64,000 bases of DNA from Nocardioides sp. (GCF_029937575.1 NZ_JAPYPS010000007.1:55481-119480); one strand, 5' to 3'. Counted from the first letter of the stretch, positions 20,891 to 31,877 are shown. Made by a program: numbers and translations. The notes: a model not told the origin generated them from the sequence alone.

Positions 20891-22537
20891 GTGACTTCTG
20901 CTCCCGGATCGGCTGCGCCCACGATCGCGGTGGACCCCGCGCCCCCAGCCACGCGCCGCGCCGTCGTCCTGATCGCCGAAGAGCTCAGCCCCGCCACCGT
21001 GGAGGCGCTCGGACCGGACTTCGAGATTCGGCACTGCGACGGTGCTGATCGCGAGGCCTTCCTGGCTGCGGTGGCCGAGGTCGACGCGCTCCTGGTGCGC
21101 TCGGCGACCAAGGTCGACGCCGAGGCGTTGGGCGTCGCGAAGCGGTTGCGCGTGGTCGCTCGGGCCGGCGTGGGCCTGGACAACGTCGACGTCCGCACGG
21201 CGACGATGTCCGGCGTGATGGTCGTCAACGCGCCGACGTCCAACATCGTCTCGGCCGCCGAGCTCGCGGTGGCGCTGATGCTGGCCGCGGCCCGCCACCT
21301 CTCACCCGCCCACGCGGCGCTGCGCGAGGGCCAGTGGATGCGGACGCGCTACACCGGCATCGAGCTGTACGAGAAGACCGTGGGCATCGTCGGTCTCGGC
21401 CGGATCGGGGTCCTGGTCGCCCAGCGGCTCGCGGCCTTCGGGATGAACGTCATCGCCTACGACCCCTACGTCCAGGCCGGCAAGGCTGCGCAGGCCGGCG
21501 TCCGGCTCGTCGACCTCGACACCTTGCTCGCGGAGTGCGACTTCATGTCGGTGCACCTGCCCAAGACCCCCGAGACGCTGGGGCTGATCGGTGCCGACCA
21601 GCTCGCCGCGGTCAAGCCCGGCCTCGTGCTCGTCAACGCGGCCCGCGGGGGCATCGTCGACGAGGCGGCGTTGTACGACGCCCTGGTAGCGGGCACCGTC
21701 GCCGCTGCGGGTCTCGACGTCTTCGCCAGCGAGCCCTGCACCGACAGTCCGCTCCTGACGCTCGAGAACGTCGTCGCGACGCCACACCTCGGTGCCTCGA
21801 CCGAGGAGGCCCAGGAGAAGGCAGGCATCGCGGTCGCCAAGTCGGTGCGGCTCGCGTTGTCCGGCGAGCTGGTGCCGGACGCGGTCAACGTGCAGGGCGG
21901 GGTGATCGCCGAGGAGGTCCGCCCGGGTATCCCGCTGACCGAGAAGCTCGGCCGGATCTTCACCGGCGTCGCCGGCGAGGTGGCCCAGCAGATCGACGTC
22001 GAGGTCCGGGGCGAGATCACTGCCTTCGACGTCAAGGTGCTCGAGCTCGCTGCGCTCAAGGGGGTCTTCACCGACGTGATCGAGGACGCGGTCTCCTACG
22101 TCAACGCTCCGTTGCTGGCAGCCGAGCGCGGCACCGCCGTACGGCTCGTGGCGGAGACCGAGAGCCCCGACCACCGCAACCTGATCACCCTGCGCGGCAC
22201 CCTGCCCGACGGGTCGCAGGTGTCGGTCAGCGGCACCCTGGTCGGCATCAACCAGCGTGAGCGGCTGGTCGAGGTCAACGGCTACGACATCGACCTGGAG
22301 CCGACCGACCACCTGGCCTTCTTCACCTACGACGACCGTCCCGGCATGGTCGGCACGATCGGGCAGGTCCTGGGCAGCGCCGGAGTGAACATCGCCGGGA
22401 TGCAGGTCTCGCGCAACGCCAAGGGCGGCGAGGCCCTGGTGGCGGTCTCGGTCGACTCGGTCATCTCGCCCGAGGTGCTGGCCGAGATCGAGTCGGCGAT
22501 GAGCGCGCACTCGGCGCGTGCTGTCGACCTCGTCTGA
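20891..22537 (+). CDS. serA: D-3-phosphoglycerate dehydrogenase
   Basis: ARAGVGLDNVDVRTATMSGVMVVNAPTSNIVSAAEL; VGIVGLGRIGVLVAQRL; C-terminal ACT domain. Confidence 0.95.
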   Translation: MTSAPGSAAPTIAVDPAPPATRRAVVLIAEELSPATVEALGPDFEIRHCDGADREAFLAAVAEVDALLVRSATKVDAEALGVAKRLRVVARAGVGLDNVDVRTATMSGVMVVNAPTSNIVSAAELAVALMLAAARHLSPAHAALREGQWMRTRYTGIELYEKTVGIVGLGRIGVLVAQRLAAFGMNVIAYDPYVQAGKAAQAGVRLVDLDTLLAECDFMSVHLPKTPETLGLIGADQLAAVKPGLVLVNAARGGIVDEAALYDALVAGTVAAAGLDVFASEPCTDSPLLTLENVVATPHLGASTEEAQEKAGIAVAKSVRLALSGELVPDAVNVQGGVIAEEVRPGIPLTEKLGRIFTGVAGEVAQQIDVEVRGEITAFDVKVLELAALKGVFTDVIEDAVSYVNAPLLAAERGTAVRLVAETESPDHRNLITLRGTLPDGSQVSVSGTLVGINQRERLVEVNGYDIDLEPTDHLAFFTYDDRPGMVGTIGQVLGSAGVNIAGMQVSRNAKGGEALVAVSVDSVISPEVLAEIESAMSAHSARAVDLV

Positions 22538-22584
22538 GGGACCGATGCGTCCGCCATCGACCGAGCCATGATCTCCTCGTCGAC

Positions 22585-23541
22585 ATGACAGCGCTCCAGC
22601 GGCGGGCCGACCTGCGAGCCGCCACCCCGGTCGGCTTCCTCGTCGGCGTCGCCCTGCTTCTTGCCGGATGCAGCGATCGAGCGGCTGACCAGGCGTCGCC
22701 TGCGACGACCGCACGCCCGGAGACGTCATCGATCCCCAGCACTGGTGCTGCTCCCGACACGGACTCTGCCCCGGCGGAGCCCGACCCTCGGACGCGTGTC
22801 GAGGTCTCGGTGCGGCGGATCCTCGAGGCCGGTGTCGGTCAGTCGCTCACCCTGGTGCGACTCGGCTCCAGCTCCGTGCGCCGACAGACGGTGTACGACG
22901 TCTCTCGACCGAGAGCACCGCGCTACCGCGAGCAGGTCGAGAGCCGCGTGGAGGGTTTCGACGTCGTGCGCCTGCAGATCGTCTCCACCCGAGCCGCCAC
23001 GTGGTCGCGGCCCTACGAGAGGCCCGTCGGGTACTCCGGCTGCTGGCTCGAGACGACGGCCGCCGAGCTGAACGAGGCATCGGGGTCGGCGGGTCTCGGT
23101 GGAGCAGCGAGCAGCGTGGCCGTCGTGGCCAGCCTCGAGGGCGATGTGGCAGCCGCGGACGGCGATGTGGTCGGGAGCGTCGACCTGGCCGCTGTCGTCG
23201 CGTCACTGGGTCGGGGACCGGCCGCGAGACTCGGTATCGATCTGGACGTCGACAGCCGCGTGCCTGCTCGGGTCGGGTTCAAGGGAGACCAAGTCTACAG
23301 GGTCACGATCGCGATGCAGGACCTCGTCGCCGCCGCGGACGAGGCCGGAGGCAGGATTCCCGACGAGCTCGTCGGAGCGGAGCTGCCAGGTGCCGAAGTC
23401 GAGTTCGTCTACACACCGACGCCCCTCGGATCCGTCACGATCGATCTTCCTGAGCCTGGCGAGGTCGCCGAAGTGGGCGCTTCGGCTCCGGCCTCGGAGG
23501 TGGAGGCAGCGTTGGCTGCCTGTGCCGCGAGACAACCTTGA
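22585..23541 (+). CDS. Hypothetical lipoprotein
   Basis: Lipobox LLLAGCSDRA, no recognised domain. Confidence 0.7.
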   Translation: MTALQRRADLRAATPVGFLVGVALLLAGCSDRAADQASPATTARPETSSIPSTGAAPDTDSAPAEPDPRTRVEVSVRRILEAGVGQSLTLVRLGSSSVRRQTVYDVSRPRAPRYREQVESRVEGFDVVRLQIVSTRAATWSRPYERPVGYSGCWLETTAAELNEASGSAGLGGAASSVAVVASLEGDVAAADGDVVGSVDLAAVVASLGRGPAARLGIDLDVDSRVPARVGFKGDQVYRVTIAMQDLVAAADEAGGRIPDELVGAELPGAEVEFVYTPTPLGSVTIDLPEPGEVAEVGASAPASEVEAALAACAARQP

Positions 23542-23721
23542 TGAGCGCGCCCTCCGCCCGCGTCGTCACCCATCCCGAGCCACTCCGACAGCGACGTCGG
23601 TCCACGGCTCGGTGACCGCAGACTCTCCGGGCACCCACCGCTCGGCCACCGTTCGGTGACGGTGATCCACGAATCGTCCCGATGCGGCCGGATCGGGACG
23701 ACGCTCACCTACGCTCCGCCC

Positions 23722-24948
23722 ATGAACCGTCGGACCTCCCTACCCGTCGCGCTGTGCGCCCTGCTCGTCACCGGACTTCCGTTCGTCGGCACGCCCGCGG
23801 GCTCGGCCGCGCAGGGGCGGGCCGAGAACCGGATGTTCTTCACGTGGGGCACGCGACTGGGCGGTCCGTCGCTGGACGACACCGCCTCGGACGTGGCCGT
23901 GCACAAGGACGCCACCTACCTGGTGGGCACCCAGCGAGGCAGTGGCGCGGGCCGCGTGGTGGTGTCGAGGTACGACGACGCCAAGGGCAAGCGGGATTGG
24001 AAGCGGCTGGTGCGGACACCGACCGACGACGAGGCAGCCGGCGTGAGCGCGGGCGCGTTCGGGGCGGTCGTCCTGGCCGACACCGCGGCCGGCTTCTGGG
24101 TACGTCGCTTCTCCCCGAAGGGCGAGCTCGTGTGGTCGCGCCCGTCGACTGACTTCGAGGGGCTCGGAGCGGCCTCGGGGCTGGGGATCGAGGTCATCCG
24201 CCGCACCGTGGTCGTGGTCGGGGCGGCCGAGGGAGCCAGCAGCCGCGGTGGGGACGCGCGGATGATCGCTCGACTCTCCCTGAAGGACGGCGCCGCCGAC
24301 GGGTTCACCGTCGACACCGCGGGTGCGGACAGTGCGTGGACCGAGGCGGCCCGGATCGGGACCGATCTCGCGGTGGTCGGCAGCGTCACCAAGCCCGGCA
24401 ACGGCGACACCCGGATGATGGTGCGCCGGATCAACCCGCTGACACTCGTACGGCGCTGGTCGCGCTCGATCAACACTCCCGGACCCGACGTCCCCGGCGG
24501 GATCGCGGTGGACGGCAAGCGGCTCTACGTGTCGGGCTCGGTGACCGACGGGGACAGCGGATCGGACTTCTACGTGCGCGCCTTCCGCGGCAACGGCAAG
24601 CCGCTGTGGTCGCGCGCGGCCGGCACGAGCGGAGAGGATCCGGCCGCCACCGTCGCAGCGACGCCCGACGGGCCGATCGTGGTCGGCACCCTCACCCCCG
24701 GCGGCGACGCGAACGCAGCGGGGGAGCCGGGCGCGAGCCAGGTACGGATCTACCGCTACGAGAAGCACGGCAAGCTCCAGGAGACCCGCTCCATCGACGG
24801 GGGTCGATTCGACGGCGTCGACGGGGTGGACTGGAACTTCTACGGCCTCAAGGTCGCCGGGACCACGAGCTCGAGGCTCTACGGCACGGCGACCGGCACC
24901 CTCGACATGTTCCTGGCGAAGTTCGCGGTCGTGATCAAGCGGAAGTAG
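23722..24948 (+). CDS. Secreted protein, probable beta-propeller repeats
   Basis: Signal peptide MNRRTSLPVALCALLVTGLPFVGTPAGSAA; repeated G/W-rich blades such as KPLWSRAAGTSGEDPAATV. Confidence 0.7.
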   Translation: MNRRTSLPVALCALLVTGLPFVGTPAGSAAQGRAENRMFFTWGTRLGGPSLDDTASDVAVHKDATYLVGTQRGSGAGRVVVSRYDDAKGKRDWKRLVRTPTDDEAAGVSAGAFGAVVLADTAAGFWVRRFSPKGELVWSRPSTDFEGLGAASGLGIEVIRRTVVVVGAAEGASSRGGDARMIARLSLKDGAADGFTVDTAGADSAWTEAARIGTDLAVVGSVTKPGNGDTRMMVRRINPLTLVRRWSRSINTPGPDVPGGIAVDGKRLYVSGSVTDGDSGSDFYVRAFRGNGKPLWSRAAGTSGEDPAATVAATPDGPIVVGTLTPGGDANAAGEPGASQVRIYRYEKHGKLQETRSIDGGRFDGVDGVDWNFYGLKVAGTTSSRLYGTATGTLDMFLAKFAVVIKRK

Positions 24949-24954
24949 GGGACG

Positions 24955-26400
24955 TCAGGCGACCATCACGCGTCGCGGGCGGGAGGCGTCGGCGGCACCG
25001 CGTACGGCGACCACCTCCCATGCGGCGGCGAGGCGGCGTACGGCCTCGGTGAGGTCGTCGGCCGGACGCGTCCAGGGGATCCGCACGAACCGGTCGAGGC
25101 CGCCCTCGGCCGCGAACGCCGGGCCGGGGGCGATGAAGACGCCCGCCCGGTCGGCCTCGGCGACCAGGGCCGTCGCCGACGCCGACGGCAGCTGGCACCA
25201 CACGGCGAGCCCGCCCGAGGGCCGCAACCAGCGCCAGCCGGGCAGCTGCTCCGCGAGTGCGCCGAGCAGGGCGTCGCGCTGCTCACGCAGCCGAGCGCGG
25301 TGAGCGGTCAGGAGTGGCGCAGGGTCGGCCAGCAGCCGGGTGAGCACGAGCTGCTCCATCACCGGGGCGCCCAGGTCGAGGCCCAGGCGCGCCCGGGTCA
25401 GAGCCTCCATCCGCTCGCGTGGTGCGCGGATCCAACCGAGCCGCAGGCCGCCCCACGTGCTCTTGCTGGCGCTGCCGATCGTGATCGTCGAGGAGGAGTG
25501 CGACGCGAACGGCAGGGGCATCTCCTGCCCGTCGAGGGCCAGGGCCTGGTGGGCCTCGTCGACGACGGCGACCGTGCCGGAGCGACGCAGGTGGCGGGCG
25601 TACTGGGCACGCTGCTCGTCGCTCATCAGGTGCCCGGTCGGGTTCTGGAAGTCGGGGATCAGGTAGGCCAGGGTCGGTGCCACCTCACGCAGCGCCGTGC
25701 CGACGGCGCCGAGGTCCCAGCCCTCCGGGTCGACGGGTGAGCCGACGAGGCGGGCGCCGGAGTTGCGGATCGCCTGGGTCGCGTTGGGGTAGACCGGCGA
25801 CTCCACGAGCACCCGGTCACGGGGACCGGTGAAGGCGGTCGCGACGATCGAGGCCGCCGTGAGCGCTCCGGGAGTGACCATGACCTGGTCGGGATCGGTG
25901 CGCAGGCCGCGCTTCTCGTACGACGCGGCGATCGCCTCTTGCAGGGCTGGCAGCCCGACGGGGAAGTAGCCATGACCTCCGAGGTAGGCGGGCAGCTCGG
26001 CCGCCGCGTCGGCGTAGGCCGCGGCCACTCCGGGAGGAGCCGAGGCAGCGGCACAGCCGAGGTCGATCGCGTCGATGGCGTCGGGGCGGGGGAGCAGCGC
26101 TCGGTCGCGCACCTGCTGGCGACCGCCGGGCACCCGGGCGAAGGTGCCGGCACCCTGACGAGCCTCGGCGTACCCCGTCTCGCGCAGCACGGCGTAGGCA
26201 CGGGTCACCGTGGTCCGGGAGACTGCCAGCGCCTCGGTGAGCTCGCGCTCGCTCGGCAGCCGGGTGTCGTAGGGGATCCGGCCGTCCCCGACGAGGAGGC
26301 TCAACGCCTCCGCCAGCCCGGCGTAGGCAGGAGCCCGGTCGAACGGCCCGACCAGTGCGGCGACTCGGGCCGCACTGATGGTGCGGGTGGGCATGCTCAT
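24955..26400 (-). CDS. MocR-type regulator (GntR HTH fused to class I aminotransferase fold)
   Basis: YDTRLPSERELTEALAVSRTTVTRAYAVLRETGYAEARQGAGTF (wHTH); VDEAHQALALDGQEMPLPFASHSSSTITIGSASKSTWGGLRLGW (PLP region). Confidence 0.92.
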   Translation of the reverse strand: MSMPTRTISAARVAALVGPFDRAPAYAGLAEALSLLVGDGRIPYDTRLPSERELTEALAVSRTTVTRAYAVLRETGYAEARQGAGTFARVPGGRQQVRDRALLPRPDAIDAIDLGCAAASAPPGVAAAYADAAAELPAYLGGHGYFPVGLPALQEAIAASYEKRGLRTDPDQVMVTPGALTAASIVATAFTGPRDRVLVESPVYPNATQAIRNSGARLVGSPVDPEGWDLGAVGTALREVAPTLAYLIPDFQNPTGHLMSDEQRAQYARHLRRSGTVAVVDEAHQALALDGQEMPLPFASHSSSTITIGSASKSTWGGLRLGWIRAPRERMEALTRARLGLDLGAPVMEQLVLTRLLADPAPLLTAHRARLREQRDALLGALAEQLPGWRWLRPSGGLAVWCQLPSASATALVAEADRAGVFIAPGPAFAAEGGLDRFVRIPWTRPADDLTEAVRRLAAAWEVVAVRGAADASRPRRVMVA

Positions 26401-26418
26401 GCAGGCCAGTCAATCACG

Positions 26419-26443
26419 ATTGGCTATGTAGTCCAATGCCAAT
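26419..26443. promoter_or_regulatory. Candidate MocR operator in the divergent mocR-yczE intergenic region
   Basis: ATTGGC-N13-GCCAAT with an internal ATTGG...CCAAT; locally AT-rich. Confidence 0.35.
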
Positions 26444-26461
26444 TGCTCGGACACTGGACCC

Positions 26462-27133
26462 GTGACCGAGACCGCCACCACCGCCACGACCCACGCCGCG
26501 CCTGCCCTCCTGGACCTCGGGCCCGTCGCCCAGCTGCGCGCAGGGCGACTGCCTCGACGCCTGGCGCAGCTGATGGTCGGCCTGGTGCTGTACGGCGCGT
26601 CCCTGGCGATGATGGTGCGTGGCGACCTGGGGCTGGCGCCCTGGGACGTGCTCCACTCCGGCCTCATCCAGCACGTGCCGCTGTCCCTCGGTCAGGCCGT
26701 GGTCGTGATGAGCTTCGTGGTGCTGCTGCTGTGGATCCCGCTCAAGGAGGTGCCGGGCATCGCGACGATCGCCAACGCGCTGGTCGTCGGTCTCGCCGCC
26801 GACGCCACGCTCGCCGTCCTGGATCGGCCCGAGGCGCTGTGGGCCGAGGCCGCGCTCACCGTCGGGGGCGTCCTGCTCTGCGGCTTCGCCACGGCGCTCT
26901 ACATCGGCGCCCAGCTCGGCCGAGGACCGCGCGACGGCTTGATGACCGGACTGCACCGGCGCACCGGCCTCTCGATCCGCCTGGTCCGGACCGGGCTCGA
27001 GGTCGTCGTCGTGCTCATCGGCCTCGCCCTCGGGGGAGTGGCCGGACTCGGCACCGTGCTCTTCGCTCTCGCGATCGGTCCGGTCGCGCAGGCCCTGATG
27101 CCGCGCTTCCTGGTGGAGCTGCCCGAACGATGA
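26462..27133 (+). CDS. YczE/YyaS/YitT-family membrane protein
   Basis: LMVGLVLYGASLAMMVRGDLGLAPWDVLHSGLIQHVPLSLGQAVV; RGPRDGLMTGLHRRTGLSIRLVR; divergent to a mocR gene as typical for yczE. Confidence 0.88.
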   Translation: MTETATTATTHAAPALLDLGPVAQLRAGRLPRRLAQLMVGLVLYGASLAMMVRGDLGLAPWDVLHSGLIQHVPLSLGQAVVVMSFVVLLLWIPLKEVPGIATIANALVVGLAADATLAVLDRPEALWAEAALTVGGVLLCGFATALYIGAQLGRGPRDGLMTGLHRRTGLSIRLVRTGLEVVVVLIGLALGGVAGLGTVLFALAIGPVAQALMPRFLVELPER

Positions 27134-27247
27134 TCCACGATGGCCGGTCCCGCGATGCCTCCGTCGCGGCTGTCGGTCGAGATGGGTAGTCTCCCCACAG
27201 CGCTACCCGGCGTGTCCCATCTCACCCGACCCCACGGTGGAGGAACG

Positions 27248-28486
27248 ATGACCACATCCGATGGAGCCGCTGCCGAGCCGATGCCGCTCGCACCCCCCGA
27301 CCCCGTGGTCACCCTGACAGCCCCCGAGCCGCCGGCCGTGGTGCTCGATACCCAGGCCCCCAAGATGGCGCCCCCGGTCTCGGCCGAGGCGCTGCCGGAG
27401 CTCGACGCCAAGGTGGACAGCTTCATGACGGCTCTGGGCGCCACCCAGGCCGGCAGCCCGGAGTTCGCCGCCCAGGCGGAGAACGTCCGCACCATGGGTG
27501 ACGCCGAGATCCGCAAGGCGGCCGAGACCTCCAACCGGATGCTCGACCGACCGGTCACCGCACTCAAGGAGGGCGGGCTCGCCGAGGGCTCGACCGTCGG
27601 CAAGACCCTCCTCGAGCTCCGCCGTACCGTCGAGGACCTCGACCCGAGCCAGGCCACCGGCGCCAAGCGCTGGCTGGACCTGTTGCCCTTCGGCGACAAG
27701 ATCACCGACTACTTCCGCAAGTACCAGTCGGCCCAGACCCAGCTCAACGGCATCCTGCACAGCCTGCGCAACGGTCAGGACGAGCTGACCAAGGACAACG
27801 TCGCCCTCAACCTGGAGAAGACCAACCTCTGGGCCACCATGGGTCGCCTCAACCAGTACGTCTACGTCGCCGAGCGCCTCGACGCCAAGCTGTCCGCCAA
27901 GATCGCCGAGCTCGAGCTCAGCGACCCCGACACCGCCCGGACCCTGAGCCAGGACGTCCTGTTCTACGTGCGCCAGAAGCACCAGGACCTGCTCACCCAG
28001 CTGGCGGTGTCGATCCAGAGCTACCTGGCGATCGACATCATCATCAAGAACAACATCGAGCTGATCAAGGGTGTCGACCGCGCCTCGACGACGACGGTCT
28101 CCGCGCTGCGCACGGCGGTCATCGTCGCGCAGGCGCTGGGCAACCAGAAGCTCGTCCTCGACCAGATCTCGGCGCTCAACACCACGACCTCGGGGATGAT
28201 CCAGCGCACCTCGGAGATGCTCAAGGACAACTCCGCGGCGATCCAGGAGCAGGCCGCGTCCTCGACCATCGGCATCGAGCAGCTGCAGGCCGCGTTCGCC
28301 AACATCTACGCCACGATGGACTCGATCGACGAGTTCAAGCTCAAGGCGCTGGACAACATGTCGGCCACGATCGGGGTCCTCGAGCACGAGGTCGACAAGT
28401 CGAAGTCCTACCTGGACCGCGTGCAGCAGCACGACGCCCGCAACGCCCAGGGCACCCTCGACCTGTCCGGCCAGCCGCTCAACTGA
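27248..28486 (+). CDS. TelA/KlaA family (toxic anion resistance) protein
   Basis: GAKRWLDLLPFGDKITDYFRKYQSAQTQLNGILHSLRNGQDELTKDNVALNLEK; DVLFYVRQKHQDLLTQLAVSIQSYLAIDIIIKNNIELIKGVDRASTTTVSALRTAVIVAQAL. Confidence 0.92.
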   Translation: MTTSDGAAAEPMPLAPPDPVVTLTAPEPPAVVLDTQAPKMAPPVSAEALPELDAKVDSFMTALGATQAGSPEFAAQAENVRTMGDAEIRKAAETSNRMLDRPVTALKEGGLAEGSTVGKTLLELRRTVEDLDPSQATGAKRWLDLLPFGDKITDYFRKYQSAQTQLNGILHSLRNGQDELTKDNVALNLEKTNLWATMGRLNQYVYVAERLDAKLSAKIAELELSDPDTARTLSQDVLFYVRQKHQDLLTQLAVSIQSYLAIDIIIKNNIELIKGVDRASTTTVSALRTAVIVAQALGNQKLVLDQISALNTTTSGMIQRTSEMLKDNSAAIQEQAASSTIGIEQLQAAFANIYATMDSIDEFKLKALDNMSATIGVLEHEVDKSKSYLDRVQQHDARNAQGTLDLSGQPLN

Positions 28487-28529
28487 TCCGCGTCGCTGCG
28501 GCGACCCCCGGTCGAGGAACGGACGTGAA

Positions 28530-29045
28530 GTGGGGCTGAAGCAATGGTGGAGCCGTCGACGCGGATCCGGCTCGGAGACCACGACCGTGCCCGCGCCACC
28601 GACCGAGCAGGACATCCTGGCTGCCCTCAACAGGGTCAACGCGATGCTCACCGAGGGCAACGCGCCGCCGATCGTGACCTCGCGGGTCGTGCGGATCGCC
28701 CGCGCGATCAACGACACGCTGCCGCGGCTGCGCAACCTGGGGCTCGGCAGCATGGAGGGCTACTCGGTGGTCGCGACCGCGACGACCTATCTGCCCGAGG
28801 CGGTCGGGGGCTACCTGCGCCTGCCGCGCGAGTGGGCCGACACCCGGCCGATCGACGGCTACAAGACGTCCCTGATGGTCCTCATCGAGCAGCTCGAGCT
28901 GCTCGCCTCGACGATGGACAAGATCCTCGACGCGGCCAACCGGGCCGATGCGCAGGCCCTGCTCGCGCACGGCATGTTCCTGGAGGCGAAGTTCGGACAC
29001 TCTGCCGGCGGCGGCCCCGACCTGCAGCTGGGCAGCCCGACGTGA
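28530..29045 (+). CDS. Small helical protein in the position occupied by XpaC next to TelA
   Basis: 171 aa, helical; LPRLRNLGLGSMEGYSVVATATTYLPEAVGGYLRLPREW; role from position only. Confidence 0.6.
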   Translation: MGLKQWWSRRRGSGSETTTVPAPPTEQDILAALNRVNAMLTEGNAPPIVTSRVVRIARAINDTLPRLRNLGLGSMEGYSVVATATTYLPEAVGGYLRLPREWADTRPIDGYKTSLMVLIEQLELLASTMDKILDAANRADAQALLAHGMFLEAKFGHSAGGGPDLQLGSPT

Positions 29046-29073
29046 ACCCCCTGCGCCCACCTAGGAGTACGAC

Positions 29074-30657
29074 GTGAGCACCACCGACACGCTGGCCACC
29101 GCCCTGGCCGCGCTCGAGCAGGTCGCCGCCGAGGCGGGGGTCCACCCGACGACCGCCCGTCGCGAGGGGGAGGCGCTCGCCGCCGCCGTCGCCGAGCCGT
29201 CGAAGGGCGCCTTCGTCGACTGGTGCACCGAGACGGGACGGTCCGCCTCGGCCGAGGAGTTCTTCGAGGCCGCCTCACGGGGTCGCCGCTACCGCTCGGC
29301 GCCGACCGCCTCGATGAGCGGCCTGGCCGCCGTCGGAGCGGCCACGGCCCCGTCGTACGCCGCAGCACTGGGCGACGTCGCCCTGGCCGCCGCCGCGCTC
29401 GGCACTCCCGATCCTCGGGCGACCGGCAACGCCGCCACCGCTGCTGCCGCGCAGCTGGGGGAGTCGCCGGTGGTGCGCCCACCGGTGCCGACCCTGGGTG
29501 ACGAGGTCACCTCCTCGCTCGTGCAGCAGCTCTCGGTCGTGCAGCGCAAGCTGGCCGGCCTGGACCTGGCGGGGCTGACGGGTCCGCCCGGCCGGCCTGG
29601 TCAGGCACACCCGGTGCCCACCGAGGGAGTCGACCCCTCGGGCGAGCCCCGCGACCAGGCGCCGGTGGCCACGCAGCCACCTCCCGACGGCATGCCCGAG
29701 CCGGAGGAGGAGCCCGAACCCGACGTGCCCGCCAAGAGCGTGGAGGAGCTGCTCGCCGAGCTCGACGCCCTCGTCGGGCTCGACGACGTGAAGGCCGAGA
29801 TCCACCGGCAGGCAGCGGTCCTGCGCGTGGAGGGTCTGCGTCGCGACGCCGGTCTGAAGTCGCCGACCATCACGCGCCACCTGATCTTCAACGGCAACCC
29901 CGGCACCGGCAAGACGACGGTCGCCCGCCTCGTCGCCGGGATCTACCGCGCGCTAGGTCTGCTCTCGAAGGGCCAGCTCGTCGAGGTCGACCGCTCCGAG
30001 CTCGTGGCCGGCTACCTCGGTCAGACCGCGATGAAGACCGCCGAGGTGGTCGAGTCCGCGGCCGGCGGGGTGCTGTTCATCGACGAGGCCTACTCGCTCT
30101 CCGGCGACCAGTACGGCCAGGAGGCGATCGACACCCTGGTCAAGGAGATGGAGGACCGGCGCGACGACCTGGTCGTCATCGTGGCCGGCTACCCGGTCCC
30201 GATGATGGTCTTCATCGGTCAGAACCCGGGCCTGGAGAGCCGTTTCCGCACCACCATCGACTTCTTGGACTACACCGACGACGAGCTCGTCGAGATCTTC
30301 GCGCTGATGGCCGGCGGGGCCGAGTACGACGTGGACGAGCCGATCCTCCAGCGGCTGCGCGAGGTGCTCTCCGGGGTCGAGCGGGGGCCGACCTTCGGCA
30401 ACGCCCGCTACGTGCGCAACATCCTCGAGGCCGCGATCGGGCACCACGCGTGGCGGCTGCGCGACATCGCCGAGCCCACGCTGGAGGAGCTGCGGCTGCT
30501 CGACGTCGAGGACCTCGCCGCGCCACCGGCGCCGGAGGAGAGCACCGACGCGCTCGGCCCGGACGGCGAGCTCGTGGCGCCCGGCGACGCCGAGGAGATT
30601 GCGCTCGTCGACATCGGGGAAGAAGACCCCGCACCCCACCAGCAGGAGTCCCCGTGA
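29074..30657 (+). CDS. AAA+ ATPase of CbbX/SpoVK type with N-terminal extension
   Basis: [68 protein letters not shown] (Walker A); [11 protein letters not shown] (Walker B). Confidence 0.92.
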   Translation: MSTTDTLATALAALEQVAAEAGVHPTTARREGEALAAAVAEPSKGAFVDWCTETGRSASAEEFFEAASRGRRYRSAPTASMSGLAAVGAATAPSYAAALGDVALAAAALGTPDPRATGNAATAAAAQLGESPVVRPPVPTLGDEVTSSLVQQLSVVQRKLAGLDLAGLTGPPGRPGQAHPVPTEGVDPSGEPRDQAPVATQPPPDGMPEPEEEPEPDVPAKSVEELLAELDALVGLDDVKAEIHRQAAVLRVEGLRRDAGLKSPTITRHLIFNGNPGTGKTTVARLVAGIYRALGLLSKGQLVEVDRSELVAGYLGQTAMKTAEVVESAAGGVLFIDEAYSLSGDQYGQEAIDTLVKEMEDRRDDLVVIVAGYPVPMMVFIGQNPGLESRFRTTIDFLDYTDDELVEIFALMAGGAEYDVDEPILQRLREVLSGVERGPTFGNARYVRNILEAAIGHHAWRLRDIAEPTLEELRLLDVEDLAAPPAPEESTDALGPDGELVAPGDAEEIALVDIGEEDPAPHQQESP

Positions 30658-31877
30658 GCCAGCAGGCGCCCCACCCCCAGCCGGCCGCGGACTTCGGCGA
30701 GGACGTCCCGCGGCTCCTCAACCGCCTCCAGGTGGCGGCGGTGGCCCTCTGCGTGCTGTTCGGGGTGCTGGCCGCGCTCTTCCAGGTCCTCTCGTGGCAG
30801 GCCAACGGCCGCGCGGCGGACAACACCGACCAGGTGGTGCGGGTCCAGGAGATCCAGACCTCGCTGCTGCGGGCCGACGCGATCGCCACGACGGCCTTCC
30901 TCGTCGGCGGCCTCGAGCCGCCCGAGGCGCGCGCGGCCTACGACGCCGCGGTCGACGACGTGCTGCGACTGATCACCGACGCCGCCGACGCCCAACCGGC
31001 CGACCGGCGGGTGCTCGCCGACCTCAACGTGGAGGTGCGCTCCTACACCACGGGCGTCGCCCAGGCTCGCGACTACAACCGACAGAACCTCGTCATCGGC
31101 ATCGCCTACCTCAACTCCGCCGGTGATGCGCTGCGTGAGGATGCCCTGCCCATCGTGCAGGCGCTCGTCGATGCCAACTCCGATCGCGCCCTCGACGAGA
31201 TGGACGGGCAGAGCCCGATCCTGCTGCTCCTCGTCGGGGTCCTGGCGGTCGGGGGGCTCGTGCTCGTCAACCGGGAGATCTCGCGTCGCTTCCACCGGCG
31301 GATCAACGTCGGGGTCGTCGGTGCCGCGGCCGGGATCGGCCTGCTGACGCTGGTCATCGCCGTGTACGCCGGCACCAAGTCCGGCTCCAACGCCGACACG
31401 CGCGACGGGGCCTACGACACCGCCGTCTCGGAGGCCTCGGCACGCACCGCCGCCAACGACGCCAAGGCGCAGGAGAGCCAGGGGCTGATCAACCGGGGCT
31501 CGGGGGCCCAGTACGAAGAGCTGTTCGCGGTGGCCGCCCAGACGGTCGAGGAGAACGCCTCTCCCGCGACGCTGCGTCTGTGGCGCGACTACGTGGTCGA
31601 GCACCAGGAGGTGCGTGACCTCGACGACCGCGGCAGCTGGGACGACGCCGTGGCGCTGGCCACGAGCAGCGACGCGGGCGACCCCACCGCAGCCCTCGAC
31701 GCCGTCGACGCGGCCGCCGAGCAGGTCGTGACCGACGCGGCCGCCGAGGCTGCCGACTCGTTCGGCTCGGGCGGCGTCGTGGCGCTCGCGCTCGCCGTCC
31801 TCACCCTGCTCGGGGGGCTGGTGGCCGCGGCCGCTGCCACCTGGGGCATCAACCAGCGACGTCGGGAGTACTCATGA
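30654..31877 (+). CDS. Membrane protein with tandem extracytoplasmic helical regions, GlnX-like
   Basis: Four hydrophobic segments bracketing two helical domains (4-TM layout); directly upstream of a GlnH-like SBP and a PknG-like kinase as in mycobacterial glnX-glnH-pknG. Confidence 0.7.
   Translation: MSQQAPHPQPAADFGEDVPRLLNRLQVAAVALCVLFGVLAALFQVLSWQANGRAADNTDQVVRVQEIQTSLLRADAIATTAFLVGGLEPPEARAAYDAAVDDVLRLITDAADAQPADRRVLADLNVEVRSYTTGVAQARDYNRQNLVIGIAYLNSAGDALREDALPIVQALVDANSDRALDEMDGQSPILLLLVGVLAVGGLVLVNREISRRFHRRINVGVVGAAAGIGLLTLVIAVYAGTKSGSNADTRDGAYDTAVSEASARTAANDAKAQESQGLINRGSGAQYEELFAVAAQTVEENASPATLRLWRDYVVEHQEVRDLDDRGSWDDAVALATSSDAGDPTAALDAVDAAAEQVVTDAAAEAADSFGSGGVVALALAVLTLLGGLVAAAAATWGINQRRREYS

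Noticed and set aside
18139-21246. 1035-aa minus-strand ORF
   Set aside because: Antisense shadow of efeO/efeB/serA; low-complexity Val/Arg/Gly/Asp composition typical of wrong-frame GC-rich DNA
27179-27223. Inverted repeat GAGATGGG...CCCATCTC upstream of telA
   Set aside because: 8-bp arms with a long loop; could be an operator but too weak to claim without conservation data
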